Source of the DNA: Ophioceras dolichostomum
Taxonomy: Eukaryota; Ascomycota; Sordariomycetes; Magnaporthales; Ophioceraceae
NCBI GenBank assembly: GCA_003049485.1
Contig: PYST01000296.1
Coordinates: 1 to 45,918, forward strand
Direction: 5' to 3'
DNA: 45,918 nt
Translations under genes and position numbers: made by a program
Notes under the pieces: model-generated
The model's database searches: none
What the model saw: only the letters and a program-made list of their open reading frames with translations
Told to the model about the DNA's origin: nothing
Part shown: positions 1 to 11,155 of the stretch, piece after piece
Layout of the letters: the number at the start of each line of letters is the position of its first letter
How positions within the stretch are numbered: position 1 is the first letter of the stretch

Positions 1-522
1 CCCTCCCCCTCCTCCTCCTCCTCCTCCTCCTCTGCTACCACTACTCCGAACACCGCCGAGGAAGCCTCTGAAGCCGCCACCACCACCACCACCACCGGCG
101 CCGCCGCCGTCGCTATCGACGTCATCATCACTAATGTCGTCCTCCTCCTCGTCCTCCTCCTCCTCTTCTTCTTCCTCATCCTCGTCATCAGAATCCCCCG
201 CCGCACTGGCCATCAGCTGCGCAGCAAGCAGCGTGCCGTATCCAACATGCACGCTGCCCCTCGGATTGCTCGCCCCCAGCGTCGGCAGCAGGCCGGCCGC
301 CGGCGAGTTACGTCCGCCAGAGCCAGAGCCGCCCCCCTGGCGCCTCTGCTGCTGCTGGTACAGCCGCTGGGCCTGGCCGAAGATGTTGCCGCCGCCGCCC
401 CCCGTGCTGCCGGTGGCGGCGCGCGGGACGGCGCGGAACCGGCCCAGCAGCGGCGATGCGTCTGGGTTGTAGCGCGGGGCGTGCTCGTCGTCGCCCTGCT
501 GGAAAGAGAAGAAGTTCGGCAT
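1..522 (-). CDS. Partial acidic/Gly-rich protein, N-terminal 174 residues
   Basis: An open frame starts at the ATG at 522 and stays open to the left edge, so the gene is cut by the window. The N-terminus begins MPNFFSF and contains the phrase PRYNPDASPLLGRFRAVP, which looks like a conserved fungal start rather than random sequence. It is followed by a Gly-rich stretch, a YQQQQRRQ segment, and from about residue 117 a long Asp/Glu run and then poly-Gly. No enzyme motif is visible in this part. The low-complexity tract is GC-rich trinucleotide repeat (gag/gac/ggt) and is likely to vary in length. I do not recognise the family; the domain that would identify it lies outside the window. Confidence 0.6.
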   Translation of the reverse strand, partial: MPNFFSFQQGDDEHAPRYNPDASPLLGRFRAVPRAATGSTGGGGGNIFGQAQRLYQQQQRRQGGGSGSGGRNSPAAGLLPTLGASNPRGSVHVGYGTLLAAQLMASAAGDSDDEDEEEEEEEEDEEEDDISDDDVDSDGGGAGGGGGGGGFRGFLGGVRSSGSRGGGGGGGGGG

Positions 523-1480
523 CGCGTACTACTTGACTGCTCGTCGAGTCCCGGCCCGATCCGGGGTCCGGAGAAGGCAAAAAGGGAGCGCGCGCGTCGC
601 GTTTAGTCGCGTTTAATCGCGGGTTCTCTTATCGGGCGCTGATGGGGGTCCGTTGTTGGTGGTCGCGTGCTGGTCGCGTGCCTGCTGTTGCTGCAGTTGC
701 CCGACGCCGCTTCCGCAGGCACTGCGGAATGGCCCCGACGGCCCGAACGTCGCGGAGTTGGACGATGTCCTGTTCTGCCTCGCAGCGTCCGTAAGAGCTC
801 TCTGTTGGGTTTTTCTCGCGGTTCTGGCGTCACAGCCAACGGGTGTTGAGGAAACTTTGTTGGTGTGTGACGTCTGACCCTGGACCCTGGCGTTGGACCC
901 CTGTCCGTTTTTTGCATGTGTCGTGGTCCGTGCGGGTCCCCCATCTCGTCCGAACTTGGTACGGAATTGGCTTTCGCTACCAGCCATCTACTACATCTAC
1001 GTCGTCCCCCCACGACATCCTAGGGAGTGCTAAAGTGTAGATACTCTTTTACTAACGGCAACTTTCTTGCTTAAGCTGTCGTATTTGGAGCAGGAAGTGT
1101 CACCTTCGTGGATGCCCTCATTTCCCCGATGAAGCCGGCCTGGTTGGGTGTGGCCAGTCCTGTAGATGAGGTATCGCCTGCGCGCCAGAAATTCTAAAGT
1201 TTGAAGTCGCGCACTGTGATTGCAATATGCCATATATAAGAATGCCGTAGATAGTACATACGGATGTCCTCTTTTATCCCCAGTGGCTGACAGTCCTCGG
1301 CTCGAGCTTGGCACCAGCGCCACGCGCCTCTTCTCGCTCTGCAGACGAGGGAGCTGCCGCACGACGCCCTTGCTGCTCCTGAACGGGTAAGGAGCACTGG
1401 TATCAGGCTAGACAATGCTAAGTTGTTTATTAATACAAGTCGGCATGGTTACCATTATGGCACATCAAACCGACATACTC
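523..1480. other. Intergenic region, partial gene / PEX2
   Basis: This should hold the promoter of the partial gene on the left (minus strand) and the 3' UTR of PEX2. Short open frames on both strands have no recognisable protein character. No tRNA, repeat or other element was seen. Confidence 0.5.
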
Positions 1481-3112
1481 TTAATCCATCACGTCTTGAC
1501 CGATCTCGTCCTCTTCCTCCTCGTAAACCTCCGAGTCGTCATCGCTCGAGCTCCCACCCAAGGCCGTGACAGCCTCATCGGCCTCCCTTTGATCCGCAGA
1601 AGCTCCGGCGTCCTCGTCCTCCTCCACGTCGACGAACTCGCTAGGCGAGGCCGACTGAGCCGTCCTAGACGACTCCTCCACAGGCGGCGCTGCTGCCACG
1701 ACGGTCACATCGTCGGCAAAAGCGACCACCTTCGCGGCCGACGCGTTCCGCGACGGCGCTGGTGACGACGACTCCTCCAGCACGTCCCCGCCCCAGGGCT
1801 TGCACTCCTTCACCAGCTCGCCGCATCGCAGGCACGTCCAGCCCTCGCCCTCCTCGCGCTCGAGCCGCGTGGCCAGGCAGACGAAGCAGTAGACGCAGCC
1901 GCACGGGATCGTCTCGTACGGGTTCGTGACGTCCGTCTGTGCGGATCCGACCACGCCACCGCCGCCCACGGAAGCCGCAGCGAGCAGCTCGCCCTCGCCA
2001 CCGCCGCCGCCCCCAGCGGCAGACGCAGCGGCGGCAGCGTTCTGGTCCTGGTAGCAGATGGCGCAGGTCCGCTCGGGCAGGAAGGCGAGCTCGCCCTTCT
2101 TCTCCCTCTCTCCACTGCCGCCGTCCCCGGCAGCAGAAGACTTGCTAGTGTTGACGATCTCTTTCGTCCTCCTCCACGCGCGCGCCGCCCATCTCCTCCA
2201 GCGGTTCACGCCGACGAGCGGGAGGAAGAACAGCAGGAACTCGGTGAAGGCGTGCCAGACCAGCTGTCGGTTGAGGTACTCGAACGATACCTCTCGGCTG
2301 ACCTGGCTCGTCGGCGGGGCGAGCCGCATGCGCAGCAGCCTGTCCAGCAGCGTCCTGTAGCGGCCGTGCAGCAGGAACGCGAGGAACGAGGCCAACGCCG
2401 CCACGGCGTGCACGTTGGAAACGAGCGACGTCAGCCGCGACAGCCGCTGCACCCGCCGCCGGCGGTCGTGTCCGTCTTCGTCATCGTCATTGTGGTCCGC
2501 CCCGTGGTCCTGCGCAACGAGCCAGTCCTCCCACTTGGTCCACAGGTATCGCCCGCCCACGGTGACGAGGCCATAGAGGCCCTTCTGCATCCGAGACGGC
2601 GGCACCAGCACGGGCCCGTCCCCGCCCCCGCGCCGCGCGTCCGTGTACCTCAGGTTCTGCAGCGCGGCGCCGTACGTGGCGTCGTGGTCCCACACCGTGA
2701 GCTTGAACAGCACGGCGCGCAGGGCGAGCAGCACCTCGGCGGACCAGTCGTCGGCGGGGCGGCCGCCGTACAGCCGCAGCGCCTCGCCGACCTGGCCGCG
2801 CAGCAGCGACAGCAGCTCCTCGTCCAGCAGCTCGGCGTCGACCTGGCCCACGCGGAACGAGGGGCGCGTGCCCTCGCGCGAGGACGCCGCGTCCCAGAAC
2901 GACAGCGCCGACGCGCCGAGCGAGCGCACGATCGGCGACGACGACTGGGCGAGGCGCGTGCGCAGCTGGGACGCCGATTGCGCGGCCGCGGCTTGTGCGC
3001 GCGCCGCGGCCTCGCGCTCCTGTCGCCGGGCTGCGAGGCGGGCTTGCGCCTCGGCGAATGTGGGTGTTGTCGTCGCCGTCGTTGGTGGTGGTGTCGTCAT
3101 CGTTGCCGTCAT
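1481..3112 (-). CDS. pex2: Peroxin-2, peroxisomal RING-type E3 ubiquitin ligase subunit
   Basis: PEX2 is a peroxisomal membrane protein that, with PEX10 and PEX12, forms the RING ubiquitin ligase that recycles the import receptor PEX5. The model is a single exon of 543 residues. The Pex2/Pex12 membrane domain covers about residues 60-320, with phrases such as LFKLTVWDHDATYGAALQNL, YLWTKWEDWL and FLLFFLPLVGVNRW. The C-terminal RING has CAIC (350-353), CGCVYCFVC (404-412) and CLRC (427-430). A Gly/Ala-rich insert of about 45 residues sits between the first and second cysteine pairs. An acidic tail follows the RING. The ATG at 3112 was chosen because it gives a length close to the Neurospora protein; the frame is open upstream to an ATG at 3277, but those 55 residues look like translated leader. 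Confidence 0.9.
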   Translation of the reverse strand: MTATMTTPPPTTATTTPTFAEAQARLAARRQEREAAARAQAAAAQSASQLRTRLAQSSSPIVRSLGASALSFWDAASSREGTRPSFRVGQVDAELLDEELLSLLRGQVGEALRLYGGRPADDWSAEVLLALRAVLFKLTVWDHDATYGAALQNLRYTDARRGGGDGPVLVPPSRMQKGLYGLVTVGGRYLWTKWEDWLVAQDHGADHNDDDEDGHDRRRRVQRLSRLTSLVSNVHAVAALASFLAFLLHGRYRTLLDRLLRMRLAPPTSQVSREVSFEYLNRQLVWHAFTEFLLFFLPLVGVNRWRRWAARAWRRTKEIVNTSKSSAAGDGGSGEREKKGELAFLPERTCAICYQDQNAAAAASAAGGGGGGEGELLAAASVGGGGVVGSAQTDVTNPYETIPCGCVYCFVCLATRLEREEGEGWTCLRCGELVKECKPWGGDVLEESSSPAPSRNASAAKVVAFADDVTVVAAAPPVEESSRTAQSASPSEFVDVEEDEDAGASADQREADEAVTALGGSSSDDDSEVYEEEEDEIGQDVMD

Positions 3113-3975
3113 CGGAGAGCGCTGCTGGAGAGGACGGAAAGGGGGACTGCCGGTCGGTCGAGTAATGGCCGGCTGTCGTGCTTTGGTATACGGATCATTG
3201 CCTGAGGGATAGAGCTCGAAGGACGTTTCTGGTCGTATAGCGGTAATAAGGTTTGAACCAGTCTGTGGGGAATGCATTCATTGAGAACGCTAGTGCGGTT
3301 GAAAGGAGCCGAATAGAGTGCCAAGTTCCTCCTGCTTTCGGCTGCTGTGATGTTGGAAGCCTGCGATTCATGAGGTGCCGAACCGAGGTTCAACGGCTGT
3401 GGTGAGTGGCAGGGGTTCTAGAACGGCTGGGCGTTCTGTGCAGTAGCACTGTTTGTGGCACGCCTTAGGCCTCCATACGCCCCATCAGTTCGCCACTTGG
3501 CGTCCCTGACTTTGGGGATAAACTTGTTCATCAATCATCAATAATCCATCATCAGGAGCCAGCCAATTTACAGAACCAGCTTAAGCTCGCCCTGAAATGA
3601 TTCGTATCATTGTATTCCCCCTTGTGAAATCTTTGAACCCCTTCGTGCCCCAGACGAAGGCACAAATTTTACGAGAAGACAGATTTATCTGGGGAGTTGA
3701 AAAAGCCCGTCCCCGTGCTCCGTCCTGCTTTCCAAGGCAATTTCGCTCGGTTTCCGGCCTCAGATTTCGCTCTCTTTCCGAACCTTGACATAGCCGGGCG
3801 GGCATCTTCATAATGGACAATAAAAAATTATCATAATAAGTCTCTAGAGGTATCTCATGCAGTTCTCGTCGCGAGTCGTCCCAGTTCTAACCAACCACCC
3901 AGTAACGAGTATCATCTCACCATGCAAAGAAATCGAAGAACGGACTAACTCCTACACCCGGCCCGGCTGCTCTGG
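3113..3975. other. Intergenic region, PEX2 promoter / methyltransferase 3' side
   Basis: It holds the upstream region of PEX2 and the 3' flank of the methyltransferase gene. Apart from the PEX2 in-frame extension (3113-3277), no coding frame, RNA gene or repeat was recognised. Confidence 0.5.
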
Positions 3976-5621
3976 CTACTCTCCTCCCTTTTCGCCTCCC
4001 CGCTCCTCGGTCCGTGGCTCATGCCCAGGTTTCTGGCCGTACCAGAAGTAGAAGTTAACGTATCGGTGGACAGAGTTGTCCTCCAGTATTTTCCTCACAT
4101 TGACAAACCACACCTCGGCCTCGACCCTCGACACTTTGATCTCCTCGAGCGGCCTCACGAAGCTGGGCAGGAGGCCCAGGATGGCGTACTTCATGCACTC
4201 CCCGATGCGCTGGAGGTGGTCGCCCCTGGCCCACGGCCCGATCGGGGTCTTCTTCACGACGCACTTGATGTTGGTGAAGCCGGCCTGCTGCATGTACCGC
4301 TTCATGGTTCGCGGCCGGTCGTAGTCCATGCCGATGGACTCGAACGAGCGGAACACCAGCTCGTAGAAGTTCTTGAGGAGGTCGTCGGGCCGCATCGTCG
4401 CGTCGTCGCACTGTGGAGACACGTGCAGTTCTTGGAACTCGATCCAGCCTCCTGGCTTTATGTTTCTGCAAGGTTCGGCGACCGTCAGAGGTTTCGGTGG
4501 GTGTCAGCTCATTCTCTTTGGCGGGGGGTCGGTGAAAACAAAAGGACGGAAGAGGGTTTGATCGAGGCGTCTAGATCTGGACCGTCGAAATGGGGGAGAG
4601 AAGACGAACTCGAAGCAGCGGTCGACGGTTCCCTGCAAATCCCTCAGAGATCCTGCAACCATACGAAAGTGTATCAGGTCCCAGTTCGAGCCGTTGAGCC
4701 ATTCTGGCTCCTCGACATCGTCAACCATGAAGTGGACACTTTGAGGACATGGAGTCAGCATCTGAAGCACCCGGTCCTCAGAAAGCAAGTGCATAAGTGC
4801 CATCAGGGTCTGCCAAGGGAGGCTACTCACTTCGGCGGAACCATGTCTGGTTGTATAGCTGAGAGATCGGTGCCGAGCACCTCTGCGCCAGGGTACATAT
4901 CCGCAACTGAAAGACGGGGGGAGCGGAAACACCAGAGCCGAGAGTCAGCACGCGCGGTTCATCTGGACGGGAAACAAGACCGGAGAAGACCTACCGTCTA
5001 TTGCCCAGATGCCTGTGGTGTAAATATGTCCTATGTTAGATACAGGTTGCACGATGGTGAGAGGCGGGAGGAGTGGTAACAGAGAATACTGTACCTGTTC
5101 CAGTGCCGATGTCGAGTATCTTCTCGGGAGTGTCGCCGATGGGCGAATAAAAGAGCTTCCCGTCCTAGATGGCAGAGGCAGATACCCGGCCTTAGTCAGT
5201 CGCAACAAGGGGCAAGACGGGAGCTTGGTATCACAAGGAGGCAAGGATGTGATGAAGAAGAAAAATAAGGTAGTTCTGTGTAACCGACCGTTAGGTCAAG
5301 CATCATTCCGTGCTTCATGTCCTCTCTAGACTGCTCATCTTCATCATTGGGGATGGGATATCTCCCACGCTTGAACATGTGGTACCTGCGGCCGTTTTCG
5401 AAGTAATGTTCATCCGGTGCGGTGCCCAAACTCTCCCAGGCCTTGAACGGGTCGATCTCATCCGAGTTCGCAGGCTCCAGCGGACTTCCGATGCCACCGC
5501 TGGCGCCTGAGAGGACTGAGATGGCCGATGATGAAGCCGTGTCCTTCCGGCGGCTGTCCCCCGGCTGTGGCTGAGGCTGTAACGAGGGCTCAGGACTGAG
5601 GGAGTGCTGTGGTCCCTCCAT
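3976..5621 (-). CDS. LaeA-like SAM-dependent methyltransferase
   Basis: A class I SAM methyltransferase of the fungal LaeA/TAM-like type, 371 residues. Exons are 5289-5621, 5095-5164, 4995-5012 (18 nt), 4831-4906, 4610-4738 and 3976-4465; phases agree and the total is 372 codons. Residues 1-75 are a disordered Ser/Pro/Gln-rich leader. The family phrase RRYHMFKRGRYPIPNDEDEQ is followed by DGKLFYSPIG and the SAM-binding motif LDIGTGTGIWAID at about 128-140, then EVLGTDLS (acidic loop), VDDVEEPEW, LIHFRMVAGSL and KPGGWIEFQEL (post-motif III). The C-terminal half carries the usual GPWARG segment. LaeA itself regulates secondary metabolism and development, but the fungal family is large and most members have unknown substrates. 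The neighbours (PEX2 and a gene-poor gap) do not suggest a biosynthetic cluster. The donor of intron 1 (gtcggt) and of intron 5 (gttcgt) are non-consensus but are fixed by reading frame. Confidence 0.88.
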
Positions 5622-8600
5622 GGCGAATACATCCGATAGATTCGAAGAAGTGTTTCGAAGGTGGAAGGGTAGGTAAGCAAGTAAAACTGAGGCAGAACGG
5701 AGGGCTGAGACGGATGAGACGAAGTTACGGAAGACCTGAGTGGGGTGAATCGAGTAGAATCGAATACTGGTAGAGTATAGTAGACAGACGGCAGGCTAGG
5801 TGGCAAAGCCTGTGCGAAAAGAGAAAAAAAAGATTTTTGCTCGCGAACGGACAGGCGGAAGAGGCGAGACGTCAAGCTATAACATAATACATCTACACCA
5901 TATAACGACGCGGTGTAGTGGCCATAATGGTTGAGGCAGGGCCAGGCTAAGGCGCGGAGATTTATGAGAAAAAAAGAGGGGGAGGAGTCCCCGTAAAATG
6001 GATTGTAATAGAAACAGGGGGGGACGAATCCACGATAGGGAGGAGGGCCGGCTTTTGTCCCGCGAATCCCATTCGAACCCCATTCAAGTCATCGGTGTGT
6101 GTTTCGTAGGGGCACCCTTGCCTTCGAGATTAAGAGAAAAAAAAAAGTCTGGCTCCCTTTTTGTGGTGCCTTGGCATTGTGGGCGGCGCAACGCAAGCTC
6201 GCCCAAGAGAGGACCGATCTGCCCGGAGAGGCGCCGCCTCTCGAATGACCCGAACGCGAAACGGAGCAAACTCCGATGAGAACAACCCTTTTGCACCGTT
6301 GGATGGGAAATGCCAGACGAAGAAGCCCTTAGTTTCTTCGCAAATAGAGGTGGGATTTGACATCCATCCTCCTATGTATCTCCAGCGAGAAACCATAAGC
6401 TGAAACAGAGGTGCCAGTGCCAACCTAGAAGATGGGATCGAATTTGCCGAAGTTTGCCCCGACGCACATATGAGCAGACGGAATAGATGAACACCCGTCA
6501 CTTCATATACATACTGTGTAGGGACGACCCAGAGGCGCGGGTCGCACAGAGCCAGTGCCGACCTGGACCCGACACTCTGGGCCCAGCGACAGGGGCGTTC
6601 CTAGCTGTCGGGCTCCCAATTTGGGAGGAGCAATTCGGGGGGCGATCGGCCACTGTACGGGAAACGACCTACCGCAAACTTTCTGCGGTGACCCGTGAGA
6701 GAGGATGACCCGCTCGCCTCCCGAATTTCTTCTTTCCGACCGGGGAAAAAGACAAGCGACCGAAAACGGGATTTTGAGCAAATGGGGTCGTGAGGGGGGT
6801 TGTGCCATCGTGCCGCGAAATGATCTACATACTGCGTTGTAGAGAGTACTAGTATACCACCCAAGATAGTCTCCTTCCGCCGGGGTCTACTCGTATTCGT
6901 CTTTCCATCACGACCGACTCGTGCTCGCGGGGTTCACCCGATTTAGACTGATCTAGAAGCATTCCGAACCTCAAGATCCCAGGATCTTCCCTGGTGAGCG
7001 GCTCCTTCGCGAAATTCAGCAAGACGCATTATCTGATACAAGCGGATAGGACACTGAACTCTTCCAAGTTCCATCCATTCCACAGCCGCCTGCAGTGCTT
7101 TCGACCGTAGGCTCGCTCCTATGGTCCTAGATACCGAGAGGTATTTGCCCGTCGTTCGGCCAGCTCACGAGCAGCTACCATATTCGCCCCAATTTACGGA
7201 ATACGCTTTGGGGAGGATGAGAGGAAAGACCATCCCACGCGAACTGCATCAGTTCCCATCCCATTGAGGGAGCAAGAAAGAGAGCAAGGGAGGGAGCCAA
7301 ACGTGAAACGTGTTATTTTTTTATGAAGTAGCGAGTGTGCAAGTGCTCGCTCGGAGCTTCCTGGGCTCGCTAGAGCCGACGTCGACTCCTTCTATGTGCC
7401 AGTCATCGACGTAGTCCAAGCAAGTTAGGCAGGCACACTTAGGGCCTGCAATGTATTGTATCGAAATGTGTTTTGTATTGTATTTGGTACCGCGTTACCT
7501 GCCTCGTACGGTAAAATACGGCGTAAAGCACACACGAGGCTCTGGGTACACTTTCGAAAGCATACATGGTCTGGCAAGTAAGGACATCAAATCATTTCCT
7601 GGCCTTCTTTTGTTCGTCTTGGAATGTTTTCCCACCTCCCAAATATCCTTCGACAACGAAGAATTAGACCCCGACTTTCTACCGTCGCCCACGGCTTTTC
7701 CAGAAAAAATATACCACTTGCCGTAGTCCAAATTACCTACCTACCCAAAACCAAAACCACTTGCATCCGTTCCATCCCAGGTGGTATAACATTCTGTTGC
7801 TGTTCCAGCTGAAGGCACGAGGAGATCGGACCGACGGTCACCAAAATATTGGACAAAGTATCGCCCTTTGGTACCATCAAACGCTTTCGAACTTCAAATT
7901 TACAAGTTTACAACCTTTTTTTTTTTTTTTTTTTTTTTTTTGCTGCCGCCACCTATCCATTTTTTTTAAAAAAAATCTCGTCACTGAACTTTTGGCGACC
8001 TGTTTCGCAAACCTTTTTCTAAACAGATTCCTCCGAATTCCCACCTGGTCCTATGATAGAAACAGACCCGCGATTTCGGCCTGCTTAATTTGAAATTTCG
8101 TCGGTGGATATGACCTCAATGGAACAAGCGTGAGGGAGCTTTCCACCACTTCAAGGTTCCCTTGTTCGGTGGGTCAACCTTGGGTATTCCCTTCTGAATA
8201 TGATACACACTTGGCGCGTACGCTTTTTCCTACATCCGTCCATCGACGGCACCGATCTCGATGGTTGCTTGGCTGGTTCTCGCAACGGAATGGCGGCGCC
8301 TGCAGGCAAGGCCTGCTCGAGATTTGCCGAAGAGAGCGATGCTATTTTTTCCCTCGCCGTTGCTGAATAAGGCGCGCCCCTTGGAAGCTCGAGGAGTCTT
8401 GAACACCACTTATCTAGATGCTGATATAGCTGCTGGGGTATGGTTTTCCCTTCTCTATGAATATGGCCTGGGGGTTGAAGAGGGACCGGCGTGTTGTCGT
8501 GAACAGTTAGCATCCTCCTTTCTTGACAGGAGGGAGGTAGGGTTATGTCCCCGAAACTGAACACTTCTATTGCATCAGGGGCTGTATCACTGCACTTCAG

Positions 8601-8944
8601 CCAAGCAGGCTGAGGGGAAAGTTGGAATAGAAGTGTCGAAGTATCAAGAGTTGCACATGAGGTGAGACGTCGACTGAGCAGGTGGCTACGCCTTCCTCTT
8701 CTTTATCTCCCCCCTTTCTCCCCGATCGGACCGTTCCTTTTCGTCCTCCATCGTTATGTAAAGGCTGTTCCTACGGTACCATCGGGCCATGGGTGGGCGT
8801 TGACCCCCTTGAAGACGGAGGAGGCCTACCTATTTTCACGCGACAGGAATCTTGCCGCCGTGAGCTGTCTCTCCGACCGCTCATCGTCTCGACCGTCTTC
8901 AAGGAACCACCGGAGCCTCGTCAGCCGTTGGAGCCACGCTGAGC
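5622..8944. other. Long region without a recognisable gene
   Basis: It contains the promoter of the methyltransferase gene at its left end. The remaining 3 kb has only short open frames with no conserved motifs. Visible features are a 26-nt poly-T run at 7916-7941 followed by a short T7A7-like stretch, and an ACCTACCTACCC motif near 7735. No transposon ends, tRNA or 5S rRNA were seen. A decayed element cannot be excluded by eye. Confidence 0.4.
7916..7941 (+). repeat. Poly-T mononucleotide run (26 nt)
   Basis: An uninterrupted run of T in intergenic DNA. It could be the complement of a poly-A tail of an old retroposed element, but no coding remnant is recognisable beside it. Confidence 0.8.
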
Positions 8945-10109
8945 GGATCTCTGACAGCGTTTTCAACGCCAGCCCACTGCCGGGCTTCGGCGGCGGACAT
9001 CACGCAAGTGCCACTCCACGACGAAAAGTCCTACCTTCAACAAGACCAGAGGTTAAAGACAAGGAGTGCTTCCGATCCGGCTACGTGGCATCCAACGACT
9101 ATATGCGCTTCCGGCATTCCCTTATCTTTTTCTCCTCTGATTCTTCCCAATTTACTCTGGACCGAAGCTCTCTTCGACTCCTGATCGACAGCGAGCACCT
9201 TATAGTGCTACTCGCCTGGCACCGCCTGTCCGTCGGGCTACACCCCAGCCTGCTCATCGCACAACTCAATCGATACTCTCACCGAAATTGTGCTCACATG
9301 TCCGGCGTCGGCTTAGACTTGCTCCTAGTTTAGTTTGCCTAGGCAGATCCAAGATGTTCTCCGATGCGCTCATATCCATCCTGCGTTCGCCCGACGGACT
9401 AAATTGCGTGAGGACACAAAACTCGGCATGATCGAAGCAGACTTCTAAAGCACCACTGCGCCGTTGAGCCTTCCGTTGCCTTTCAGAACTTGATAGGATG
9501 TACGGCGGAGTTGAATGCGAACGTTTCCACGTCCGTTGCCATATTGAGCAACGGGCACAAGTTACGGATACAGATCACCGACGGCCATGGGTTGGTGTCA
9601 GTGCCCTGAGCATCCAAGTGCGCTTTCGGTCTAGCGATGTATCAAGCCGGGTCACGATAGAGATAGGTCAGTTGACTCGGGGGGGCGAAGGCTCCAGACC
9701 CAGCGTAGGAGCAGCGGCCGGTATCGGCATCGGCGTCGCCGCGTGTCTCATAGCCATTGCAGGCGCCGCTTTCTACATCTTGTCCTCGAGGAGGCGATCC
9801 GGTCTAAGCAATAACGACGGAGACGATAGCCTTGGCCTTTATCGCCACTACAGTAATAGCTCCTCAAAGCAGTCGGGTCCTCCTGGTGGCATATGGCACC
9901 TCCCAGGTCTGCAGGAAGTCCACGTAAACGAGCGAGGCCCCCAGGAGTTGCACCCGCGGACCCTTCGTCCAGAGCTCGCGATTACCCAATATTACGACGA
10001 CCCGGAGGACAGGCACTCACAGGAGCGGCCAGAAGGGTACGTGGTGAGTGCCGAGGAGCCGTCAACGCCAGAGGACGGTTCAAGAGGGTTTACTAATGTT
10101 CATACTTGA
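8945..10109 (+). pseudogene. Degenerate single-pass membrane protein gene with Cys-rich ectodomain
   Basis: Pieces of one fungal membrane-protein family appear in order but in different frames. Frame 2 at 8951 gives LTAFSTPAHC; frame 1 near 9058 gives KDKECFRSGYVASNDY; frame 2 at 9206-9313 gives CYSPGTACPSGYTPACSS, then EIVLTCPASA and a TAG; frame 1 from 9481 gives a piece beginning LIGCTAEL; frame 3 from about 9585 gives GVSALSIQVRFRSSD, then one transmembrane helix (about 9705-9775, GIGIGVAACLIAIAGAAF), a basic RRR stop-transfer and a cytoplasmic tail. This matches fungal surface proteins with an ectodomain holding CFPSGY and CPSGYTxACSS cysteine motifs, a single helix and a low-complexity tail. 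At least three in-frame stops and four frame switches separate the pieces. One switch (9316 to 9481) could be an intron with acceptor ctttcag, but the others are too close together for introns. The tail frame 9498-10109 is intact and might still be expressed alone. Function of the family: unknown, possibly wall sensing. Confidence 0.65.
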
Positions 10110-11155
10110 TTTCATCAACAGTTAGTTACCATATCGACAAAGCGTATAAGCGTTGCTCAAACTCAGAAGAGTATACTTGATATAATACCTTTGTTTACGA
10201 CACCTCCCATTTCTATGCTGCCAAACCCTCTGCTCTCCTGGGCTGTTGGTTGATCTATCCCTCGGCCTTTGCGGCTTGCAACCGCACTCCTCGTCCTCAC
10301 TACATTCCTATCAACGCCTCGGGGTACAATCACTCGGAGCGAAGAACATCATCCATACTTCCTTCTACCCCAGGAGCCTCATACGATCGGTTGGTTGAAA
10401 AGGGGGTTGGCTCCGGGGAGCTGAACTCGAGACGTGATCATCCCAGCTTCTCTCCATCCCTTACCTGCTCCCACATCTAACTTCTTCGTCTAGACGTAGG
10501 GAGAATATTCGCCTGTCGCGAAATCTCCCAAGGATACCTCAGGTATTTGGGCCAGTTTGGTGTGCACAATGTTGTCGCCGCACTTAGAAACGTCAGGCGA
10601 GTTAGATCAGGTAGAGTAAGATATGTCAAGATTCAGCCTCAAGTGTGCAGCGCAGCCCAAGGGCACTAGAGATGGATAATTATGAGGTCGCCGCCTGCCT
10701 GTCTTATATCCTGCTTTTTCTCAGCAAGGTGTTTCGAATACCCCACCCGGTCCCGTAGTCCGAAGTGTACCCCTTTTTATTTTGCGCCCTAGAAATAAAT
10801 CGAGCCACGAATGGCATGGCCAGCGCCGGCCCGACCGCCGATCTCCCTTAAGATGTGATCCCGTAAAGAGAGGCGGCCAAGAGAGCAGTAGCAGTAGGGA
10901 CTGAGAAGGGGGAAAGAAGCTGAGTGATGCATGCATGCGTCCGGCCCTGCCTGTCACCAAAGAGAGCCCCGAACCCGAACACCCCTGTGCCCTTCTGTCC
11001 TATTGCGTCTATCCCAGAAGACCCATATCCAATATCCAATATCCGTTCCCCACATAGGCGCCGTATCCCAAATGGTATCGCAATACTAACAGCTTTGAAA
11101 TCGAAAGCAGGTAGAAAAGGAGAAATTGCTAGGAAGGAGGAGGGAATTCTATCTA
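10110..11155. other. Intergenic region between converging genes
   Basis: Lies between the 3' ends of the membrane-protein pseudogene and the MARVEL-like gene. No coding frame or repeat of note was recognised. The direct repeat tccaatatccaatatcc is near 11028. Confidence 0.45.

Noticed and set aside
2252..3205. Long plus-strand frame opposite PEX2
   Set aside because: Arg/Gln/His-rich shadow of the GC-rich PEX2 coding sequence; the opposite strand carries the conserved protein.
8662..9333. Open frame of 223 codons as an independent gene
   Set aside because: Only one short piece (ECFRSGYVASNDY) has family character and neighbouring pieces are in other frames, so it is part of the pseudogene.
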